This document shows, piece by piece, positions 14,705 to 19,877 of a DNA stretch of 19,877 nucleotides. The notes beneath the pieces are model-generated. The model saw only the letters and a list, made by a program, of their open reading frames with translations, ran no database searches and was not told where the DNA came from. Origin of the DNA: Methylococcaceae bacterium (lineage in GTDB: Bacteria; Pseudomonadota; Gammaproteobacteria; Methylococcales; Methylomonadaceae). The stretch covers positions 1 through 19,877 of the forward strand of contig CANNNN010000008.1 of NCBI GenBank assembly GCA_947506075.1. The letters are read 5' to 3'. The translations under genes and the position numbers were made by a program. Positions within the stretch are counted from its first letter, which is position 1; every line of letters begins with the position of its first letter.

Positions 14705-15100
14705 TTAACGTTTCGAGTACTGTGGACGCTTTCTGGCTTTGTGTAAGCCCACTTTTTTACGTTCTACAATACGCGAATCGCGGGTAACAAAACCAGCTTT
14801 TCTAAGCGCAGGACGCAAGGTTTCATCATAAACCATTAACGCACGCGTCAGACCGTGACGAATAGCGCCGGCTTGGCCGGATGGTCCGCCGCCTTTAACG
14901 ATCACATTGATATCGAATTTTCCTTCCATATCAACACAACCTAATGGCTGACAAGAAACCATCTGGTCGGTTTTACGGCCAAAATACTCTTCGAGGGTTT
15001 TTTTGTTAATCGTAATTTTTCCGGTACCTGAGGTTGCGTAAACGCGTGCTATTGCACATTTACGACGACCTGTTCCGTAATACTGAGCTGCTGCTGCCAT
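14705..15100 (-). CDS. rpsI: 30S ribosomal protein S9
   Basis: A 131-aa small-subunit protein whose C-terminal tail reaches the P-site tRNA. It has the usual YYGTGRRKCAIARVY start, the KGGGPSGQAGAIRHGLTRAL core and the basic tail KARKRPQYSKR with the invariant final Ser-Lys-Arg. The length is normal and no residue looks out of place. It follows rplM after 11 nt, the standard bacterial arrangement, and is closed by a strong terminator. Confidence 0.99.
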   Translation of the reverse strand: MAAAAQYYGTGRRKCAIARVYATSGTGKITINKKTLEEYFGRKTDQMVSCQPLGCVDMEGKFDINVIVKGGGPSGQAGAIRHGLTRALMVYDETLRPALRKAGFVTRDSRIVERKKVGLHKARKRPQYSKR

Positions 15101-15111
15101 GATCTACCCGC

Positions 15112-15540
15112 TTATATGTCTAATGCTTGTGGCTGTTGAGCCTGATGCTCATGTTCAGGACCTGCATACACTTTCAATTTCTTGAACATTGCACGACCCA
15201 GTGGATTGTTTGGTAACATGCCTTTGACTGCTGTAGTAAGAATACGGTCAGGGAACGTTTTTCTCAATTTACCCAGGGTAACAGTCTTCAGATTACCGAC
15301 ATAACCGGTATGATGCCGATACAATTTATCTTTTTCTTTATTGCCCGTAACGCCTATCTTCTCTGCATTTACTACAATAATGTAATCACCGGTATCAACA
15401 TGCGGTGTGTATTCGGGTTTATGTTTACCGCGAAGGCGCAGTGCAATTTCAGAAGCAAGACGACCCAGCGTCTTTCCTTCTGCATCGACCACGAACCAAT
15501 CACGCTTAACTTCTGCTGGCTTTGCACTAAATGTTTTCAT
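15112..15540 (-). CDS. rplM: 50S ribosomal protein L13
   Basis: A 142-aa large-subunit assembly protein. It shows the usual WFVVDAEGKTLGRLASEIA segment, LRGKHKPEYTPHVDTGDYII, and the C-terminal MLPNNPLGRAMFKKLKVYAG. It is the first gene of the rplM-rpsI operon, with a near-consensus promoter 36-70 nt upstream of the ATG. In E. coli this operon is repressed by L13 itself at the leader; the same may hold here, but no matching structure was established. Confidence 0.99.
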   Translation of the reverse strand: MKTFSAKPAEVKRDWFVVDAEGKTLGRLASEIALRLRGKHKPEYTPHVDTGDYIIVVNAEKIGVTGNKEKDKLYRHHTGYVGNLKTVTLGKLRKTFPDRILTTAVKGMLPNNPLGRAMFKKLKVYAGPEHEHQAQQPQALDI

Positions 15541-15582
15541 TGTTGCTTAGGCTTCGTTAAAGGCTTGAATATAAAGAGCGAG

Positions 15583-15611
15583 ATTTTACTAAGAATCGAT
15601 GAATATTTCAA
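15583..15611 (-). promoter_or_regulatory. Sigma-70 promoter of rplM-rpsI
   Basis: On the minus strand a -35 TTGAAA (15606-15611) is followed, after exactly 17 nt, by a -10 TAAAAT (15583-15588). Transcription would begin near 15576, leaving a leader of about 36 nt before rplM. This is the best promoter match in the window. Confidence 0.8.
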
Positions 15612-15644
15612 GTTTATTTATGAATGGGACGGAAGACGAATGGT

Positions 15645-15672
15645 GAAAGGCGAAAAACATAGGCATTTCGCC
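15645..15672 (-). terminator. Candidate terminator after ntrX
   Basis: GGCGAAA (15649-15655 as written) and TTTCGCC (15666-15672) are perfect inverses with a 10-nt loop, starting 7 nt after the ntrX stop. Only three Ts follow, so it may be a weak terminator or an mRNA end stabiliser. Confidence 0.45.
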
Positions 15673-15678
15673 CTGCGC

Positions 15679-17040
15679 TTATAATTTTATATTTAACGAA
15701 TGCAACTTGCGATAAAGATGTGTGCGCTCCATGCCTACTGCGGCAGACAATTTTGCGACACTGCCGCCGGTACGCTCAAAATGGTATTCCAGATACGCCT
15801 TCTCAAAATGATCCCTGGCCTCTTTTAACGGCAAATTAAAAAACTCAGGCACCGAATGGGGCGTAACCGCATCACCCATCTCAGAGCCCAGAGCCGCCTT
15901 TACCTCATCCATTTCTATATCTTCACCCGCCCCCAAAATCATCAAGCGCTGCACCAGGTTTTTCAACTCCCGCACGTTGCCGCGCCAGCTGTAATTGCGC
16001 AAGAAGTTTTGTGCCGCCATCGAAAACCTCCGAAACGGCAATCGATCCTGGGTAACAAAATGATCCACATAAAAACTTAGCAAGGCCGGCACATCTTCAC
16101 TGTGCGCACGTAGCGGCTGAATATCGAGCGAAACCTCATTCAGCAGATAATACAAATCCTGACGAAAACGCCCGGCCCTGACCTCCTCATCCAGAGCCAT
16201 CCGTGTTGACGTCACCACCCGTACATCGACACGAACCGCCGCACTACCCCCTACCCGCAGAAAAGAACTGGATTCCAGCGCGCCTAGCAGTCTAAGCTGG
16301 GTTTCCTTATCCATACCGCCAATTTCGCCTAAAAATAACGTCCCCTTATGCGCCCGCTCCAACAGGCCAGGATAAATCTTGCTGGCATCTTCCTTGCCGA
16401 AAAATTCCACGGCCGAATTTTCAGGGGATATGCTGCCTACCGCCACATCCACAAAGGGACCGTCCCGATGTGCGCTGTTATTATGCAGATACCGCGCATA
16501 CATTTCCTTGCCAACGCCCGCCTCACCGACCAACAACACCCGAGCATCATGTTGAGCCAAGCGCTTTAATTGATCCTTGATGCGCGCAACAGTTGCGCTT
16601 TTGCCGACCGGCTCAATATCAGCGTGCAACTGCTGCTTAAGCCCTGCATTTTCCAGTTGCAGACTACTGGCTTCCAGAGCCCTTTCCACGATCAATAATA
16701 ATTTTGCCAGAGACAGCGGTTTCTCAAGGAAATCATAAGCACCCAACCGGGTTGCTTCGACAGCCGCTTCAACAGAGCCATGTCCTGACATCATCACCAC
16801 CGGACAAAGCAATGCTTCTTCCGCAACCCATTCTTTTAACAAGGTAATGCCGTCGGTATCCGGCATCCAGATATCGAGCAGTATCAAATCGGGCGCATTG
16901 GATTTTTTAAGCTCCCGGGCGGCACTGGCATTTTCGGCGGTTGCAACCTGATAGCCTTCATCCTCAAGAATCTCACAGACCAACCGACGAATGTCCGGCT
17001 CATCATCTACAACCAATATACGTGGCATGTGTACACTCAT
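15679..17040 (-). CDS. ntrX: NtrX-type response regulator with degenerate AAA+ domain
   Basis: A 453-aa regulator paired with NtrY. The receiver is intact, with the acidic VVDDE patch and phosphoacceptor Asp56 (LILLDIWMPDTDG). The AAA+ domain has Walker A GEAGVGKE (172-179). The GAFTGA loop that touches sigma-54 is absent (EFFGKEDASKIYPGLLERA stands there), Walker B is LFLGEIGG with Gly238 instead of the metal-binding Asp, and the second arginine of the FRxDLYYR segment is Leu299 (FRQDLYYLL). The C-terminal Fis-type helix-turn-helix (SVAKLSAAVGMERTHLYRKL) looks sound. Some NtrX proteins are known to lack GAFTGA. I infer a phosphorylation-controlled DNA binder with little or no ATPase. I start at ATG 17040, with AGG 5 nt upstream; a TTG at 17058 is in frame but poor. 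It begins 14 nt after the ntrY stop. Confidence 0.93.
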   Translation of the reverse strand: MSVHMPRILVVDDEPDIRRLVCEILEDEGYQVATAENASAARELKKSNAPDLILLDIWMPDTDGITLLKEWVAEEALLCPVVMMSGHGSVEAAVEATRLGAYDFLEKPLSLAKLLLIVERALEASSLQLENAGLKQQLHADIEPVGKSATVARIKDQLKRLAQHDARVLLVGEAGVGKEMYARYLHNNSAHRDGPFVDVAVGSISPENSAVEFFGKEDASKIYPGLLERAHKGTLFLGEIGGMDKETQLRLLGALESSSFLRVGGSAAVRVDVRVVTSTRMALDEEVRAGRFRQDLYYLLNEVSLDIQPLRAHSEDVPALLSFYVDHFVTQDRLPFRRFSMAAQNFLRNYSWRGNVRELKNLVQRLMILGAGEDIEMDEVKAALGSEMGDAVTPHSVPEFFNLPLKEARDHFEKAYLEYHFERTGGSVAKLSAAVGMERTHLYRKLHSLNIKL

Positions 17041-17054
17041 ATTTACCTGATCCC

Positions 17055-19202
17055 TCAAAAATTACGTGCAGGAAGCTGAATAATAAAGCCCGCTCCCACC
17101 TTACGGCTGGTATCGACCCAGATCGCACCGCCATGCTCTTCAATTATTTTTTTAACTATCGCCAAACCCAAACCCGTACCCTTGGCCTTGGTCGTAACAT
17201 AGGGTTCAAAGATTTGCTCAAGTTGCTCATCTTTAATGCCCGGACCGTCATCATAAAGCGCTATTTCAATAAAGTCGGTATTATTTTTTTGCACCCGGCG
17301 CAGGCTTATTTCAATCAAGCCCTGACCCTCTATCGCTTCCAACGCATTTTTTATCAGATTATGAAGTACTTGCCTGATACTGACCGGATCGCCCTTAATC
17401 ACCAACAATCCCGCATCATAATCGACTTTAAATTTAACGCCGGCTCTTAACGCATACAACGCCAACACTTCCCGTACCAGACCGGGCAAATCAATATCCA
17501 CGGTTTGCTTTTTAGAAGGCTTGGCATATTCCGAAAAATCATCGACCATTTCTTTCATCGCCTCAACCTGCTGCACAATGGTGGCGGTTGAGCGTTGCAA
17601 CATATCTGCATCAGCGGGGGCCAACTTATCCGCCAGCTTATGCTGCAAGCGTTCCGCCGACAACTGTATCGGCGTCAACGGATTCTTGATTTCATGAGCC
17701 AGTCTTCTGGCCACCTCGCCCCAGGCCGCATTTTTTTGCGCCTGAATCAGATCGGTCACATCATCAAAAACCACCACCGCCCCGACGCGCAACCCTTCCT
17801 GTGAAAATAGCGGCGTACCTCTGCACAACAATTCCTGCCGCCCATTGGAGCCCAAAAAAGCAATCCGTTGCTGCCATATATCATCCGCTTGCTCCAATAA
17901 GCGCTGGATTGATTTTAACGGCTCAGCCAGTTCCGCATAACCTTGAACCAACTCCAATAAAGTCCGCCCGATAAACTGATACACAGGAATATGAAAAATC
18001 CGGTAAGCCGCCTGATTCGCAGTCCGTATCTTAAAGCTCGCATCAAAACTAATCACCCCGGCCGTTAAATTCGCCAGTATCGTTTCCAGATAAGCCCGCT
18101 GATTTTCCACCTCAATACCGGCCATTCGGGTTGCATCACTGGCTCTGGCTATGCGATGAGCCATCTCGTTGAAGGACTCCACCAGAAAACCCAAATCATC
18201 CTGGGCAATCACCGGCAAGTCCTGGTCATAATGCCCTGAAGCCACCGCCTGAGTCCCCTTAACCAAGGCTCTTACCGGAGCAACAATATTGCGGATACTG
18301 ATAAAGGCCACCCAGATGGCCGCCAGCAGACTCATCAATAACACCAGCGACAAGGTCAGCGAGAAACTCATTTTTAATGAATTTCGTAAAAAATGCATCT
18401 CCCGATAGCGCACAAAGGCAAATTCCACCGAATCGGCCAAATCGGCAATTCTTACCGGCACCGGATATAAAGCCTGCAAATACTGCATGTCCTTGGACTT
18501 AACGGTAACGATGACCCTGACCATCAATTCATCTCCGCGCACTGGTGCCAACGCGACATACTCTGAATTCTGCCGCAACTGTAACCAGATATGCTCCTCC
18601 GGCAAACTCGGCAGAATATCGCCAGGATTGATGCTGCTTGACGCAATAATTCTGCCCTGCCGGGAAAATAACGTCATTTCTGATGCCCCGGAAAGTTCAC
18701 GCAGATGCTCCATTTCCAGCGTCGCCTGGGTTTTTGAAGCCTCGACCAGACTCCCGGTCAATTGCTGGGTCTGGCGCAAATGCCAGCGCATACGTTGATC
18801 CAGCGAGGCCTGACTGAGCTCAAGCGCATCCTCCATTGCCCGGTCTATTTCCACATTAAACCAGCTGTCTATACCCTGATGTAAAAATTGCATCGAGAAA
18901 TAAAACACAATAACGGCGGGCGCCAAAGCCAGCACCACAAACAACGACACCATCCGCGTGGTTAACTTCGAACCCGCCTCGCGTTTTTTTAACTCTCGCG
19001 CCAGCGAATAAATATTGACGCCGACCAGTCCCAGCAATACCACAGAACCCAAGGCATTAACCAACAGCAACCAGGAATACATCGCGCTCAGCTGTGAAGA
19101 CTCCTGTGTCGCTGAACTCATCAGCTGCAGCAGCAGCAGAATCACACCAAACAGGATTACGATAGACAAGCTGATCGGAGGTTTTATTTTGTCAAAGGCC
19201 AT
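17055..19202 (-). CDS. ntrY: NtrY-type sensor histidine kinase
   Basis: Membrane sensor kinase that phosphorylates NtrX, a pair tied to nitrogen, redox and envelope control in different bacteria. Counting from the in-frame ATG at 19229, four membrane segments lie near 20-38, 50-75, 92-113 and 288-310, with a sensor region between the last two. HAMP spans about 311-365, PAS about 375-490, the HisKA box is RRLAHEIKNPLTPIQLS with His512, and HATPase has the N-box NLIKNALEAI, the DDGPGIK loop and the KGTGLGLAI lid. All catalytic parts are intact. I prefer the ATG at 19202, which overlaps the DUF4390 gene by 19 nt; starting at 19229 would add nine residues and widen that overlap to 46 nt. Either overlap implies co-translation. 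Confidence 0.95.
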   Translation of the reverse strand: MAFDKIKPPISLSIVILFGVILLLLQLMSSATQESSQLSAMYSWLLLVNALGSVVLLGLVGVNIYSLARELKKREAGSKLTTRMVSLFVVLALAPAVIVFYFSMQFLHQGIDSWFNVEIDRAMEDALELSQASLDQRMRWHLRQTQQLTGSLVEASKTQATLEMEHLRELSGASEMTLFSRQGRIIASSSINPGDILPSLPEEHIWLQLRQNSEYVALAPVRGDELMVRVIVTVKSKDMQYLQALYPVPVRIADLADSVEFAFVRYREMHFLRNSLKMSFSLTLSLVLLMSLLAAIWVAFISIRNIVAPVRALVKGTQAVASGHYDQDLPVIAQDDLGFLVESFNEMAHRIARASDATRMAGIEVENQRAYLETILANLTAGVISFDASFKIRTANQAAYRIFHIPVYQFIGRTLLELVQGYAELAEPLKSIQRLLEQADDIWQQRIAFLGSNGRQELLCRGTPLFSQEGLRVGAVVVFDDVTDLIQAQKNAAWGEVARRLAHEIKNPLTPIQLSAERLQHKLADKLAPADADMLQRSTATIVQQVEAMKEMVDDFSEYAKPSKKQTVDIDLPGLVREVLALYALRAGVKFKVDYDAGLLVIKGDPVSIRQVLHNLIKNALEAIEGQGLIEISLRRVQKNNTDFIEIALYDDGPGIKDEQLEQIFEPYVTTKAKGTGLGLAIVKKIIEEHGGAIWVDTSRKVGAGFIIQLPARNF

Positions 19203-19765
19203 AAGGTCCAATCGCTGGATAAATACCATTGCGGGCTAGTATAGGCAACCGGACGAAGCGGCAAAGGCAGCGCATCCCGATCCAGCGTTACTTTGATAGC
19301 AACCGAGTAACGCCGCTCCGGAGCATAAATCGACTTACCCAGTACCCGAACATCATGCAATGTTGACATTAAAGCGAGCGCCACAGGCAACGTGGAAAAA
19401 TTATACTGCTCCCCGCTATTTTCATTTCTGACCCTGTACATATTCAATAATGCAAGATACTGGATGCGGTAACGGATAACGGCAGTAACTAGGGTTTTGT
19501 CCCAGACATAGTTGCGGTGTTGCAGGGTCTTGATGTGTATATCCCAATACAACGGTATACCATTTTGCAGCGCCTCCTTCGCCTTCGCACTCAGACGATA
19601 ATCCACCTCCGCAGACAACAGATAGTTATCGCCTTGCAAGCTTATCGCTGCGCTCTTTACATCTACGCCCGGGTCAGCATGACTGGACGCAGGCAACAGT
19701 CCCAGCAAAAGACAATACACTATTGCGTAACAAAGAGGCGTCTTATACCTTACTGATACATGCAT
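19184..19765 (-). CDS. DUF4390 protein with signal peptide, upstream of ntrY
   Basis: An exported 193-aa protein of unknown function. The N-terminus is a signal peptide: basic MHVSVRYK, a hydrophobic stretch (LCYAIVYCLLLGLLPA) and a probable cut after ASSHA. The mature part is beta-rich, with YLLSAEVDYRLSAKAKEAL, GIPLYWDIHI and a terminal SPQWYLSSDWTLWPL, as expected for DUF4390. The family is regularly found just before ntrY-ntrX in beta- and gammaproteobacteria, so a periplasmic accessory to NtrY sensing is a fair inference. I start at ATG 19765, which begins the signal peptide; an in-frame GTG at 19813 would put 16 residues before it. Its stop lies inside the ntrY start region. No promoter is evident in the remaining bases to the window edge. 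Confidence 0.87.
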   Translation of the reverse strand: MHVSVRYKTPLCYAIVYCLLLGLLPASSHADPGVDVKSAAISLQGDNYLLSAEVDYRLSAKAKEALQNGIPLYWDIHIKTLQHRNYVWDKTLVTAVIRYRIQYLALLNMYRVRNENSGEQYNFSTLPVALALMSTLHDVRVLGKSIYAPERRYSVAIKVTLDRDALPLPLRPVAYTSPQWYLSSDWTLWPLTK

Positions 19766-19841
19766 AATAGAACCCGTCCATTGCCGATTCGCCAGTAAGA
19801 ATCTGGCGACCACAGACCCCAGCGATTCCCCAAGCTGCCGC

Positions 19842-19858
19842 TCCCAAACCGGAGCTTG
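19842..19858. repeat. Second copy of the short intergenic palindrome core
   Basis: TCCCAAACCGGAGCTTG differs at one base from 2977-2993. Here it lies inside a larger arrangement in which CAAGCT (19831-19836) and AGCTTG (19853-19858) are inverses. It sits upstream of the DUF4390 gene in non-coding DNA. Confidence 0.55.
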
Positions 19859-19877
19859 TTGAGGGCAATTCGATTGC

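Noticed and set aside
1..19877. CRISPR arrays, tRNA genes, insertion sequences and phage genes.
   Set aside because: No regularly spaced repeats, cloverleaf sequences, transposase, integrase or capsid motifs were seen.

Overview
The window is an ordinary chromosomal stretch of a gammaproteobacterium with mid-range GC. The evidence is the rplM-rpsI pair, a DUF4390-ntrY-ntrX cluster, a bacterial leucyl-transferase (bpt), an Aer-like chemoreceptor and a lipid-A-type glycosylation operon. The mix and the short dispersed palindromes recall Methylococcales methanotrophs, but that is an inference; no methane-oxidation gene is present. I see no tRNA, rRNA, CRISPR array, insertion sequence or prophage.

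Layout. Bases 2-997 (+) are the 3' part of an Old Yellow Enzyme reductase cut by the left edge. Bases 1075-2912 (-) are a two-gene unit: a DUF523/DUF1722 (TudS/YbgA-type) protein followed by a YeeZ-like atypical SDR. A spacer with small repeats follows. Bases 3184-5333 (+) hold bpt, a short DUF5062-like gene and a Gfo/Idh/MocA oxidoreductase. Bases 5442-7202 (-) hold an intact HD-GYP phosphodiesterase and, 18 nt downstream, a small paralogue that keeps the N- and C-terminal flanking domains but has no HD-GYP domain. Bases 7491-10622 (-) hold a large chemoreceptor with an Aer-type FAD-PAS, a periplasmic domain, a second PAS and a C-terminal CheR/CheB docking pentapeptide, with a small coiled-coil gene abutting its stop codon. 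Bases 10623-11308 are a 0.7-kb gap with a decayed response-regulator receiver gene and several inverted repeats.

Bases 11309-14601 (-) are a four-gene operon: GT2 polyprenyl-phosphate sugar synthase, LAB_N membrane protein, GT39/ArnT-like transferase and PAP2 phosphatase. Together these look like a machine that loads a sugar on undecaprenyl phosphate, moves it, transfers it to an envelope lipid (probably lipid A) and removes a phosphate. Bases 14705-15540 (-) are rplM-rpsI with a clear sigma-70 promoter and a strong intrinsic terminator. Bases 15679-19765 (-) are DUF4390-ntrY-ntrX; this NtrX lacks the GAFTGA loop, the Walker B aspartate and the putative arginine finger, so it probably does not work as a sigma-54 activator.

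Most notable observations: the HD-GYP-less paralogue beside its full-length relative, the degenerate NtrX ATPase, and the frameshifted receiver remnant.
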